Source of the DNA: Mycoplana azooxidifex
GTDB taxonomy: Bacteria; Pseudomonadota; Alphaproteobacteria; Rhizobiales; Rhizobiaceae
Length of the DNA stretch: 64,000 nt
NCBI RefSeq assembly: GCF_014196765.1
Contig: NZ_JACIEE010000007.1
Span: 372,001-436,000, forward strand
Direction of reading: 5' to 3'
Shown: in pieces, positions 43,534-52,010 of the stretch
Layout: the number at the start of each line of letters is the position of its first letter
Numbering within the stretch: position 1 is the stretch's first letter
Position numbers and translations under genes: made by a program
The notes under the pieces: generated by a model
The model's database searches: none
Seen by the model: the letters and a program-made list of their open reading frames with translations, nothing else
Told to the model about the DNA's origin: nothing

Positions 43534-44925
43534 TCAAGCAGTTTCGCTCGGAGAGCCGGGGCGAACATAGACAAGATTGATAGATTTCTTGTTGCGCAAT
43601 TTTCCAGATGGCAGGTCCAGTGATCCCAGAGGGATCTGGCGAATGAAGCGTGGTTTGAACGGGTCGGCGACATCGAAGACGGTGCAAACCGTTTGCCCGG
43701 CGTTCGGCGTGCCAGGGAGCGCATCAAGTTCGTGTGCGACGTAAAGCTTGGTGTTGGACGGATCGGTCCAGATGCCGTGCGCCTCTCGTCCATGGCTGAA
43801 GAAATCACCGACGACTTGACGCTTGCCTGGCTTGACCGAACGATCGACAATTGCGATCCGGCTGGAGGCAACACCGTCCGGACCGTCATCGTCGACGCGA
43901 GCAAATGTGACATAGGCCACGCTGGCGCGTTCGTTGCTTACGAACTCGACATGATTGGGCCGTGCCCTTTCGCCGAGCTTGATATAATCGCGCAGCCCAT
44001 GGTTCTCCGACGCGCTGTAAACCGATACGGCATCGGCAAGCTTCTGGGAGATCCAGAATTCTTCGCCGTTGGGTGCGAGCTTGACGAACGGCGCGAAGCC
44101 GAACTTATCTTCCTTCGAAGTGTCGATTGTTGCTTTGTGTTCGACGGAAGAGAACCCGTTCGCATCGTATCTGACGCTCAGGACCTCAATGCAGGGGAGT
44201 TTTTGCGAGATCACAAACGCCGTTTCCCCCTTGGCCGAGAACCATACCATAGCCGGTCCGATCAGGGTTGGGATGAAACCGCGAACCGAGGAGCCACGAG
44301 GAAGGTCTCCCGACGATTCCGCTCGTGCCTTTGCCACGTCGACGACTGCTATCCGGTCTTCACCCCGCACCGCGACCCAGATCTCCTTGCCATTGCGTGT
44401 GAAGATCGGTTCGTGCGGCTCGCGGCCCACCAGCACGCCAGAAGTCAGGATTTCCGGACTCGTCTTGTCACTCGCTTGCGGATTTGCGCGATTGCCGATG
44501 ACCTTCAATGTCGTCGTATCGACGAGATAGAGATTGCTCGTACCGCGTCCGCACGTTGCGAAAATCCGGGAGTCCGGAGAGGGTACGCATCCGTGGATCG
44601 AAATCGCACCGTGATACAACGGCTTCTGTATCATTTCGCCATGTGCGGGGGTGACACCTCCTGTCACGAAGCGGAAGGGAGGGCGTGGATCCTCGTCAAA
44701 GCTGGTCAGGTTGACGGTGCCGATAACCTCGTCGCGCACCGGGTCAATAGCCGTCAGTGTGTTTGAGTCCTCATTGGTCAGAAAAACGCGGTCGCCTGGC
44801 TGTGGACCTGCGGTCGAGGCAGCATGGGCGACGCCGAATGTGGGAGCAATGGCTGCAGCGGCGACGGCGCCGGCAACCTGAAGGACGGTACGGCGCGTGA
44901 TATGATTGGTCGGGTCAGTAGTCAT
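43534..44925 (-). CDS. Tat-exported YVTN/YncE-type beta-propeller protein
   Basis: 463 residues from ATG 44925 (AAAGGAACC upstream). Tat signal: ITRRTVLQVAGAVAAAAIAP, cleaved near AHA-AS. The mature protein consists of repeated blades such as DRVFLTNEDSNTLTAIDP, RIFATCGRGTSNLYLVDT, EIWVAVRGEDRIAVVD and KLYVAHELDALPG, typical of YncE-like seven-bladed propellers. It is probably a periplasmic binding or scaffold protein; no catalytic residues are evident. An ECF-type promoter matching that of the second sigma factor ends 27 bases upstream. Confidence 0.87.
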   Translation of the reverse strand: MTTDPTNHITRRTVLQVAGAVAAAAIAPTFGVAHAASTAGPQPGDRVFLTNEDSNTLTAIDPVRDEVIGTVNLTSFDEDPRPPFRFVTGGVTPAHGEMIQKPLYHGAISIHGCVPSPDSRIFATCGRGTSNLYLVDTTTLKVIGNRANPQASDKTSPEILTSGVLVGREPHEPIFTRNGKEIWVAVRGEDRIAVVDVAKARAESSGDLPRGSSVRGFIPTLIGPAMVWFSAKGETAFVISQKLPCIEVLSVRYDANGFSSVEHKATIDTSKEDKFGFAPFVKLAPNGEEFWISQKLADAVSVYSASENHGLRDYIKLGERARPNHVEFVSNERASVAYVTFARVDDDGPDGVASSRIAIVDRSVKPGKRQVVGDFFSHGREAHGIWTDPSNTKLYVAHELDALPGTPNAGQTVCTVFDVADPFKPRFIRQIPLGSLDLPSGKLRNKKSINLVYVRPGSPSETA

Positions 44926-44951
44926 TTGGGTTCCTTTCCTCGTCGCCGGTA

Positions 44952-44977
44952 AGACCAACCGCGCACATGATTATTCC
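44952..44977 (-). promoter_or_regulatory. Second-ECF-type promoter of the beta-propeller/DUF305 operon
   Basis: On the minus strand GGAATAA (44977-44971) and GTCT (44955-44952), with GGAAT and GTC separated by 17 bases. The same GGAATAA...GTCT arrangement and spacing precedes the sigma/anti-sigma pair (47024-47049). Confidence 0.65.
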
Positions 44978-45209
44978 GACCGGTGTAGTCACGAAGGCGT
45001 GATGAGGCTGTGTGTTTAGGGCGTAACCTCAGAAAGTCGCTTGGTGTTTTTCGCTTGTCGTCGGCGGAAAAAGCTTCCTCACGGGGAGAGGGCTCTGTCA
45101 CGCCTCGTCGTTACGAGTCACTGATCCCGGATGTCGACTCTGTCGCCGCCCGACAGGCCTCGCGGCGTTCCTCGGGTTGATGATCGGCGGGTGCAGGACG
45201 GCCCCACAT

Positions 45210-45637
45210 CCTAAAACGTCGGCGTGCTCGGTTCGACGGTCAGCCCGATCTCGATCCGACGCGCCTCGTCTTCATCGACGAGACGAGGCTGTCGGCCAAG
45301 ATGGCGCGTCTGCTGGAAAGAGCGCCGCGCGGTCAGCGCTGCAGGGCCGGCGTGTCGACAGGCGACATCGTCGTGATGGACAATTTGCCTGCCCGCAAGA
45401 TCGCCGGCGCCCGTGATGCCATCGGAACGCCGGTGCACGCCTGCTTTACCTGTCGCCCCTACAGCCGCGACTTCAACCCGATCGAAAACGCCTTCTCAAA
45501 ACTCAAGACACTTCTGCGTGCCAAGGCCAAGCGCACCCACCACAGCTTTGTGGGACGCCGTCGCCACCGTTCTCGACCAGTTCTCGCCAGCCGAATGTGC
45601 CAACGACTGCAAGGTTGCTGGATATAAACCGGATTAA
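45210..45637 (+). pseudogene. Broken IS630-family transposase remnant
   Basis: Reading RFDGQPDLDPTRLVFIDET gives the first catalytic Asp region of an IS630-type DDE transposase; the frame continues to RAPRGQRCRAG and then jumps to GDIVVMDNL, missing the roughly 40 residues that normally lie between. RDFNPIENAFSKLKTLLR holds the final Glu. A frameshift near 45540 moves the last part (TTALWDAVATVLDQF, then SPAECANDCKVAGY) into another frame. The N-terminal DNA-binding half is absent. The region 44978-45209 upstream is probably also derived from this element; no intact inverted repeats were found. Confidence 0.85.
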
Positions 45638-45649
45638 GCAGGACGCGCT

Positions 45650-46426
45650 CTAGACGCTGTTTCTCAGTTGACGCCGTACCTCGTCGGCAGTCGGATGGAG
45701 TCTTGCGGCCTCGACCGGTCCCACCAGACTGTAGCCGAGCCCATCGTCGAACCACGCATAGCCGTTTATCTCGCTGTTCGAATACGGAGACATCGGCAAG
45801 TCGCTATCTGCCCACATCGGGCGGGCAAGCATGACAAGGCGTATACCCTTGTCGTCGTCATACATGAACATCGCGGCCGGTCCCTGATCGGTCGGTACGA
45901 CGCGCCCACCCATGAAGCGGAAGCCTGAAACCGTCAGGTCTGGGATCGCAACCGTTCTTCCAAGCTGCCGCGCCGTCCATTGCGCAAGCACAGCGCGGTC
46001 CTCGGCGCGAACCTCAACGGGGCGATACCCATCAGCGGCATAGGCCCTGTAGCTGTTGGCCGCCTGTTGCGCTACCAATTCAAGGCCAGTGGACGAACGC
46101 AAGTCCATGTCGCGCAGCGTCCAGCCGACGATTCCTCCGACCGATAGAAGAAGCACCGCTGCAGCCATAGCCCATTTCGGGGTCGAGCGCGGCCGATGTT
46201 GGTCTGCAACGAGACGCGCCAGATTCAGCTCCGGCGGCAGCGGCTCCTCAGCGATCGGCGCGAGTGCGTTGCGCAGGTGTTCGCGCTGTTTGCGGTAGGC
46301 TGCGACCCTGCTTGCGATTGGCGGATGGGAATCCAGATAGATGATCACCTCGGCGTGGCGTGTCGGATCGAGGGCATTATCGACGAAAGCGTTGAGATCG
46401 TCTTCTGTTATGGGGCTCGTACTCAT
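45650..46426 (-). CDS. Anti-sigma factor, membrane-anchored
   Basis: 258 residues. The cytoplasmic N-terminus (ITEDDLNAFVDNALDPTRHAEVIIYLDSHP) matches the short anti-sigma domain of transmembrane sensors. One membrane helix is present at about 85-105 (WAMAAAVLLLSVGGIVGWTL). The periplasmic part (about 150 residues) ends in a compact domain with AIPDLTVSGFRFMGGRVVP. It has no zinc-binding HxxxCxxC motif. It is coupled by ATGA (46423-46426) to the ECF sigma gene and should hold that sigma factor inactive until an envelope signal arrives. Confidence 0.88.
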   Translation of the reverse strand: MSTSPITEDDLNAFVDNALDPTRHAEVIIYLDSHPPIASRVAAYRKQREHLRNALAPIAEEPLPPELNLARLVADQHRPRSTPKWAMAAAVLLLSVGGIVGWTLRDMDLRSSTGLELVAQQAANSYRAYAADGYRPVEVRAEDRAVLAQWTARQLGRTVAIPDLTVSGFRFMGGRVVPTDQGPAAMFMYDDDKGIRLVMLARPMWADSDLPMSPYSNSEINGYAWFDDGLGYSLVGPVEAARLHPTADEVRRQLRNSV

Positions 46427-46953
46427 TTTACGCTCCGAAGATGGGGGTGGTCCGACTGTGGCTGGGCATCCCCGGACATCAGCTTGAGCAAACGTTCACG
46501 GGCGCGTGACAGGCGGGACATGACGGTTCCGATCGGAATGTTCAGAGCCTGGGCCGTATCGGCGTAGGACAGGTCCTCGACCGTGACGAGCAGAAGGACC
46601 GTGCGCTGGTCCTCCGGCAGGAGATCGATGGCATGGAGAAGGTCGCGGTATTGTAAGTGATCCTCCTGGCGCGCCGCGACCGAGAGGCTTTCGTTATGCG
46701 CGTCGTCCAGAGCGACATGCGTAGGGGTTCGCCCCGAGCGCCGGAGCCGACTCATGGCCAGGTTATGCAGGATGGCAAAGATCCAGGCTCGCGGATTCCC
46801 GTCCTTGCGCCGTTGGTGCCAGTGCTCGATTGCTCGCTCGAGACAATCCTGAACCAGATCATCGGCGGCGGACCGATCCTTGAGCAATGCGCGTGCATAG
46901 CGACGGAGCGCGGGAACAATCGGCTCTATCAGCTTCACCATGTCCTGTGTCAT
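46423..46953 (-). CDS. ECF RNA polymerase sigma factor (second)
   Basis: 176 residues from ATG 46953; the open frame extends 23 codons upstream but has no better start. Region 2: LKDRSAADDLVQDCLERAIEHW. Region 4: LPEDQRTVLLLVTVEDLSYADTAQ and PIGTVMSRLSRARERL. It is followed by its anti-sigma partner. Its promoter region carries GGAATAA-N15-GTCT, also found in front of the beta-propeller/DUF305 genes, which are therefore its likely regulon. Confidence 0.93.
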   Translation of the reverse strand: MTQDMVKLIEPIVPALRRYARALLKDRSAADDLVQDCLERAIEHWHQRRKDGNPRAWIFAILHNLAMSRLRRSGRTPTHVALDDAHNESLSVAARQEDHLQYRDLLHAIDLLPEDQRTVLLLVTVEDLSYADTAQALNIPIGTVMSRLSRARERLLKLMSGDAQPQSDHPHLRSVK

Positions 46954-47023
46954 CTCACAAACCTGGAGGAGAAAACTCCTACCGCCTGCCCGGACGCGCC
47001 CGGCTTTGAGTGTATGAGACATC

Positions 47024-47049
47024 AGACGCCGCGAGGCTGAATTTATTCC
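47024..47049 (-). promoter_or_regulatory. Second-ECF-type promoter of the sigma/anti-sigma operon
   Basis: On the minus strand GGAATAA (47049-47043) and GTCT (47027-47024), 17 bases between GGAAT and GTC, about 70 bases before the sigma ATG. Same boxes and spacing as at 44952-44977. Confidence 0.62.
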
Positions 47050-47540
47050 ATAGCATGGTGATTTTTGTGAACCGCCTCCTCAGATCACCGGTAATGTTGT
47101 TTCAGGCAAGCAGGAATATCCGACTGTAGCAACAGCGACATCGACTTGAGCCACGTGCGCAACGGAGGCTTGGTGGCATGCAGGGGCGTGTTTGTGTCGG
47201 CACCGTGAACTGGAAGCGGCAGTCACCGATTGGGTATTGGTAAGGACCTGGTCGCGCACGGCGACTGCCGGGAACGGCGACTAAGGGGTTGCCACGGGAC
47301 GTTGAGGCCAGCATGAGAGACGTTTCGACACCGTTTTGGGCTGGGCGCCGCTCGGATTCTTCTGATCCTCCCAGGCTGACGTGGCGTTTCCTCACTCGCT
47401 CCTCTTCGACGGCGCTTGCCGTTCCGGCCGGGCGTGAACGACCGGCGGCGACGCCGCGGCTTTACATCGAACCCCGATAAGTTAACTATTCGCGCGGAGG
47501 AATGGAGGAGGGGACGCGCCAAACGCGGCCTTGAAGCTGC
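47050..47540. other. About 490 bases without a recognised gene
   Basis: The gap separates the ECF operon from the sigma-54 activator. Short open frames are present but have no recognisable product, and no insertion-sequence remnant or strong hairpin was identified. The promoter of the activator gene should lie near its right end (AT-rich patch around 47478-47492). Confidence 0.5.
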
Positions 47541-49430
47541 ATGTTCTCGCATTCGGAGCATATCCGTGAGATTGAACGGGTCAGCCGGGGGCTGGTCACC
47601 GGCCGCGACGACATGGTCGTGCAATCGTGGCTGCGCTGTCTCGACCAGCATCGTCTCGATCCCACCCATGCCTGCGAAGCCTTCATCCTGCCTGAAGCGC
47701 GATTGCGGGAGCACCGGCAACGATCCGAGGATCTGATAAGGATCGCCCGATCGGGGCTGGAGCATCTGTTCCACCAGGTGGCCGGGCAGAACTACGTTCT
47801 GCTTCTCTCCGATCGCAAGGGCGTCACGGTAGAGTTTCTCGGCGATCCGCTGTTCGACAACAATCTGCGCAAGGCGGGGCTCTATCTCGGCTCCGAATGG
47901 TCGGAGAGCCGAGCGGGAACCTGCGCGGTCGGCGCCTGCATCGAAACCGGCGAGGCGTTGACAATCCACCAGACCGATCATTTCGACAACACGCATACGC
48001 CGCTCTCCTGTACGGCCGCTCCGATCTACGACACGACGGGCGAACTTGCGGCCGTGCTCGACATCTCCCTGCTGAGTTCGCCGATCCTCAAGGCCAGCCA
48101 GAGCCTGGCACGCCATCTCGTCGGTGCCACGGTACGGCGGATCGAACTCGCGAACCTGATGGCGCAGACACGCCACGAATGGGTTTTGCGCTTCTCGCGT
48201 TCGCCGGAATTCCTGGATGTCGATCCCGAGGCGGCGATCTCGATCGATGGCGGCGGCCGCATCATCGGCATGACGCATGGAGGGGCGCAGATCCTCGCCC
48301 GGGCGGGCGGCGCGGACTGGCGCACGCCGGCAAGCCTGATCGGTCAGCCCGTGTCGAAGTTTCTGAACCTCGAGGTCGATGGCCTGTCCGAGTTGACACG
48401 GCGCCGACCGACGCAGGACCGGCTGGTCTTCGCCCGAGACGGCAACGCGCTGTTTGCGCATGCGATCGAACCGCAGATCCAGCGTCGCGCCTCCGCCTGG
48501 GTGCACGGCGAGATCCCCCAGGCGATCCGTCGGCTCGGCGGTGACACCCCGGAGATCGTCGCCTTGCAGGCGAAAGTTGCCAAGCTCGCACGTACGGCGC
48601 TGCCGGTGCTGATCCAGGGGGAAACCGGATCGGGCAAGGAGCACCTCGCGCGCGCGATCCATGAGGGCAGCGGCCTGACGGGCGGCTTCGTCGCGATCAA
48701 CTGTGCGGCCATCCCCGAGCAACTGATAGAAAGCGAGTTGTTCGGTTACATGCCTGGTGCCTTTACAGGCGCATCGGCGAGGGGGCGCAAAGGTCTCGTC
48801 GAACAGGCCGAGCGCGGAACGCTCTTCCTCGACGAGATCGGTGACATGCCGCTTGCCTTGCAGAGCCGACTCCTGCGCGTTCTCGCCGAGAAGGAAGTGC
48901 TGCCAATCGGCGGCCATGAGCCGCGCCCCGTCAACATCCGCATCGTGTCGGCCTCCCACCGGCCGCTGCACGAACTCGTCGCGGAGGGACGGTTCCGGCA
49001 GGACCTGTTCTATCGGCTCAATGCCGCAACACTCGCGTTGCCGCCACTGCGCGAACGGACGGATTTCGAATGGATCATCGCCCGCGTCCTCGAGCGGCAC
49101 GCTAAGGATGGAAAAGTGCCGGTGCTATCGTCGCTTGCGCTCGACCTGCTCAAACGCCATGATTGGCCGGGTAACATCCGCGAACTCGACAACGTTCTGG
49201 CCGTCGCGGTTGCCCTCAGCGAGGGCGACGTCATTGAGCCCTCCGATCTGCCGGAAACCCTGCCCGGTGCGCCTTCTGGCGCTCACATGGCCGACGACAC
49301 CGGCGGCGAACTGCGGCGGCTGCTTTCCGCCTGCAACTGGAACGTCTCGGAGGCGGCTCGCCAGCTCGGCGTCGACCGCTCCACCGTGCATCGCCAGATC
49401 AGGCGCTTCGGGATTGCGCCCAAGCACTGA
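47541..49430 (+). CDS. Sigma-54-dependent transcriptional activator with GAF domain (AcoR-like)
   Basis: 629 residues. The N-terminus (about 1-190) contains a GAF-like sensor: AGQNYVLLLSDRKGVTVEFLG, GTCAVGACIETGEALTIH and HTPLSCTAAPIYDTTG are typical of AcoR-type activators. The AAA+ domain has Walker A GETGSGKEH (360-368), the sigma-54 contact loop GAFTGA (406-411) and Walker B GTLFLDEIGDM. A Fis-type helix-turn-helix ends the protein (CNWNVSEAARQLGVDRSTVHRQI). AcoR-group activators typically switch on alcohol, ketone or phenol oxidation genes. A sigma-54 promoter and palindromic sites follow directly, before the monooxygenase gene, its obvious target. Confidence 0.94.
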   Translation: MFSHSEHIREIERVSRGLVTGRDDMVVQSWLRCLDQHRLDPTHACEAFILPEARLREHRQRSEDLIRIARSGLEHLFHQVAGQNYVLLLSDRKGVTVEFLGDPLFDNNLRKAGLYLGSEWSESRAGTCAVGACIETGEALTIHQTDHFDNTHTPLSCTAAPIYDTTGELAAVLDISLLSSPILKASQSLARHLVGATVRRIELANLMAQTRHEWVLRFSRSPEFLDVDPEAAISIDGGGRIIGMTHGGAQILARAGGADWRTPASLIGQPVSKFLNLEVDGLSELTRRRPTQDRLVFARDGNALFAHAIEPQIQRRASAWVHGEIPQAIRRLGGDTPEIVALQAKVAKLARTALPVLIQGETGSGKEHLARAIHEGSGLTGGFVAINCAAIPEQLIESELFGYMPGAFTGASARGRKGLVEQAERGTLFLDEIGDMPLALQSRLLRVLAEKEVLPIGGHEPRPVNIRIVSASHRPLHELVAEGRFRQDLFYRLNAATLALPPLRERTDFEWIIARVLERHAKDGKVPVLSSLALDLLKRHDWPGNIRELDNVLAVAVALSEGDVIEPSDLPETLPGAPSGAHMADDTGGELRRLLSACNWNVSEAARQLGVDRSTVHRQIRRFGIAPKH

Positions 49431-49461
49431 TGCCACGGCTGTGGCACCACAGGCGTGGCAC
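49431..49461. promoter_or_regulatory. Clustered TGCCAC/GTGGCA repeats, probable activator-binding site
   Basis: TGCCAC (49431-49436), GTGGCA (49441-49446) and GTGGCA (49455-49460) form a palindrome plus an extra copy. They begin 1 base after the activator stop and end about 70 bases upstream of the sigma-54 promoter, where enhancer sites for such activators lie. Confidence 0.55.
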
Positions 49462-49532
49462 TTTTCCAGCCCGTGCAACAGCCTAAATTGATTTTTCCTT
49501 TGAAATTGCTGCGTTTTCCTGCGCTGTCGCCG

Positions 49533-49548
49533 TGGCACGCCGCTTGCT
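49533..49548 (+). promoter_or_regulatory. Sigma-54 (RpoN) promoter of the monooxygenase gene
   Basis: TGGCACGCCGCTTGCT: the -24 GG and -12 GC are separated by exactly 10 bases, and all positions of the TGGCAC-N5-TTGC consensus match. It lies 81 bases upstream of the monooxygenase start and just downstream of the sigma-54 activator gene. Confidence 0.9.
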
Positions 49549-49628
49549 GCGTTTGTTGTTGGCGGACCGCTGGAGGAGGAGTTCCAGCAGGCCCCATCGA
49601 TCGATGCAAGCAAGATGGAGGAGATCAC

Positions 49629-51431
49629 ATGCTTGACGACAGCCTCAGCACGAAGGTTGACAATGTGCTCGCAAAACTGGGCAAGGCACTGGAGACGGGC
49701 GACGTAGACGCCGCGGTGAATCTGTTCCAGGCGGATTGCTACTGGCGCGACCTCGTTTCTTTCTCCTGGAACCTCAAGACAATGGAGGGCCGGGACCAGA
49801 TCCGCGACATGCTGACAAGACAATTGGCCGCCATCAAGCCGTGCCACTTCCATCAGGATACGACCGAACTTGCCAGCGACGACGACGGCGTCACCCAGGG
49901 CTGGTTCGAGTTTGAGACCGACGTCGGGCGCGGCTACGGCCATATTCGCTTGAAGAACGGTCTCATCTGGACGCTTCTCACTACCATGACCGAACTGAAG
50001 GGACATGAGGAACCCAAGGGGAACCGCCGCCTCCCCGGCGCCGAGCATGGGCATGGCAAGGCACGCAGGACCTGGAAGGAAAAGCGCGAGCAGGAGACGT
50101 CGGAACTCGGTTATGCCACGCAGCCCTATGTGGTAGTCATCGGCGGCGGGCAGGGCGGCATCGCGCTCGGCGCCCGCCTGCGCCAGCTCGGCGTGCCGAC
50201 GATCATCATCGAGAAGAACGAACGGCCGGGAGACAGCTGGCGCAAGCGCTACAAATCGCTCTGCCTGCACGACCCCGTCTGGTACGACCATCTCCCCTAC
50301 ATTCCGTTCCCGGAGAACTGGCCGGTCTTTGCGCCGAAGGACAAGATCGGCGACTGGCTGGAAATGTATACCAAGGTCATGGAGCTCAACTACTGGAGTT
50401 CGACCGCCTGCAAGTCCGCCTCATACGACGAGGTGAAGGAGGAATGGACGGTCGTCGTCGAGCGCGACGGCAAGGAAGTGGTGCTCCGGCCGAAACAACT
50501 GGTGCTGGCGACCGGAATGTCAGGCAAGGCTAGTATTCCGAAGTTCCGGGGACAAGACCGGTTCAAGGGCGAGCAACAGCATTCGTCGCAGCATCCAGGC
50601 CCGGACGCCTATAAGGACAAGAAGGTCGTGGTCATCGGGTCCAACAATTCGGCACACGACATCTGTGCTGCACTGTGGGAGGCCGGGGCCGACGTCACCA
50701 TGGTCCAACGCTCCTCGACGCATATCGTCCGCTCCGACACGCTGATGGACATCGGGCTCGGCGACCTCTACTCCGAGCGGGCCGTGGCGGCAGGCATGAC
50801 GACGCGCAAGGCCGACCTGATTTTCGCTTCGCTCCCCTACAAGATCATGCACGAGTTCCAGATTCCGCTCTATGAGAAGATGCGCGAACGCGATGCCGCC
50901 TTCTATGAGGCGCTGGAGAAAGCCGGCTTCATGCTCGACTGGGGAGCGGACGGCTCCGGCCTCTTCATGAAGTATCTCCGCCGCGGCTCGGGCTACTACA
51001 TCGACGTGGGGGCCTGCGACCTCATCATCGATGGCTCGATCAAGCTGAAATCCGGCTCCGACGTCGACCACCTGACGGGAGATGCCGTGGTCCTGAAGGA
51101 TGGGACGGCGCTGCCGGCCGAACTCGTCGTCTACGCGACCGGCTACGGCTCGATGAATGGCTGGGCCGCCGACCTGATTTCAAAAGAGGTCGCCGACAAG
51201 GTGGGCAAATGCTGGGGGCTGGGCTCGAATACGCCGAAGGATCCCGGGCCCTGGGAAGGTGAGCAGCGCAACATGTGGAAGCCGACACAGCAGCAGGCGC
51301 TGTGGTTCCACGGCGGCAACCTGCACCAATCGCGACACTACTCGCAATACCTGGCGCTGCAACTGAAGGCGCGAAAGGAGGGGATCGCAACGCCGGTCTA
51401 CGGCCTGCAGGAACGGCATCAGCTCGGTTGA
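49629..51431 (+). CDS. SnoaL-like domain fused to a flavin-containing monooxygenase
   Basis: 600 residues from ATG 49629 (GGAGGAG upstream). Residues 1-125 form a SnoaL/NTF2-like cone (VDAAVNLFQADCYWRDLVSF, HFHQDTTEL, GWFEFETDVGRGYGHIRLK). A linker of about 40 charged residues follows, then the FMO/YUCCA-type enzyme: FAD loop VVVIGGGQGG (168-177), FMO motif FKGEQQHSSQHP, NADPH loop VVVIGSNNSAHD and VYATGYGSMNG. It uses NADPH and oxygen to oxygenate a small organic substrate; the SnoaL domain may help substrate binding. It is transcribed alone from a sigma-54 promoter under the adjacent activator. The substrate is unknown. Confidence 0.9.
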   Translation: MLDDSLSTKVDNVLAKLGKALETGDVDAAVNLFQADCYWRDLVSFSWNLKTMEGRDQIRDMLTRQLAAIKPCHFHQDTTELASDDDGVTQGWFEFETDVGRGYGHIRLKNGLIWTLLTTMTELKGHEEPKGNRRLPGAEHGHGKARRTWKEKREQETSELGYATQPYVVVIGGGQGGIALGARLRQLGVPTIIIEKNERPGDSWRKRYKSLCLHDPVWYDHLPYIPFPENWPVFAPKDKIGDWLEMYTKVMELNYWSSTACKSASYDEVKEEWTVVVERDGKEVVLRPKQLVLATGMSGKASIPKFRGQDRFKGEQQHSSQHPGPDAYKDKKVVVIGSNNSAHDICAALWEAGADVTMVQRSSTHIVRSDTLMDIGLGDLYSERAVAAGMTTRKADLIFASLPYKIMHEFQIPLYEKMRERDAAFYEALEKAGFMLDWGADGSGLFMKYLRRGSGYYIDVGACDLIIDGSIKLKSGSDVDHLTGDAVVLKDGTALPAELVVYATGYGSMNGWAADLISKEVADKVGKCWGLGSNTPKDPGPWEGEQRNMWKPTQQQALWFHGGNLHQSRHYSQYLALQLKARKEGIATPVYGLQERHQLG

Positions 51432-51503
51432 TGCACTGCGAGCCTGGCCGCCGGAGAACTGGGCAATCTGGCGGCCGAGCTTACCCAACACCGTTGGTGA
51501 CCT

Positions 51504-51527
51504 TTTCCCGGCGAGCCGGCTGGGAAA
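51504..51527 (+). terminator. Possible terminator after the monooxygenase gene
   Basis: TTTCCCGGC, loop of 6, GCTGGGAAA: a 9-bp stem with one G-T pair, 72 bases after the monooxygenase stop. It is not followed by a U-tract. Confidence 0.3.
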
Positions 51528-51839
51528 TGGCTCGTAGGGTGCGACGCATCCGTCACTTGGCAGCTAACTGCTGGAATGCAAAAAGCCGCCTCGGCATCAA
51601 CTTGATATTTCCGATGCGGCGAAATTAGTTAGGGATAGGACCGGTGGCTCAACGGAAGCTTCGCAGCTGCCGTTTCCCGGCGGCTGGAGCAGATCAAAGC
51701 AGGCTCTACCACCACACCACAGGTCCCGGCCTAGCCGGGCACAGTGACCTGGTGTTGAGCGCGAAGGAAGGAGCGCTTGTGATCGATCCGGCGACGACCT
51801 GCACGGCTAGTTGCGCCAACTGCTGGATTTGGTGCCCGC

Positions 51840-51905
51840 AGCTACGAGCAAGAAGACGTGATCTTCGATCCGCTGCATTACCTGCCGCTGATCGACCAGA
51901 AGAAA
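51840..51905 (+). pseudogene. Fragment of an IS21-type transposase (IstA C-terminal region)
   Basis: SYEQEDVIFDPLHYLPLIDQK resembles the DPLHYLALIERK block near the C-terminus of IstA transposases. The similarity stops abruptly after the Lys at about 51902, and nothing else of the element is recognisable; the 240 bases to the left (51600-51839) hold no gene. It is a short scar, so the call is tentative. It lies right where a dehydrogenase gene on the other strand has been cut. Confidence 0.4.
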
Positions 51906-52010
51906 CGCCGGCAATGCGCCGCCGAAGGCGTCGACATGTTCGCTTCCTATGCCCGGCTCGTCGAACTGGAACTGCTCGACCGCGAACGGCGGATGGTCGA
52001 GCAGCCCGGT

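Noticed and set aside
51640-51740. GC-rich folded stretch considered as a possible tRNA or small RNA
   Set aside because: No cloverleaf or TTCGA-type arm could be assembled, and it sits next to an insertion-sequence scar, so it is probably mobile-element debris.
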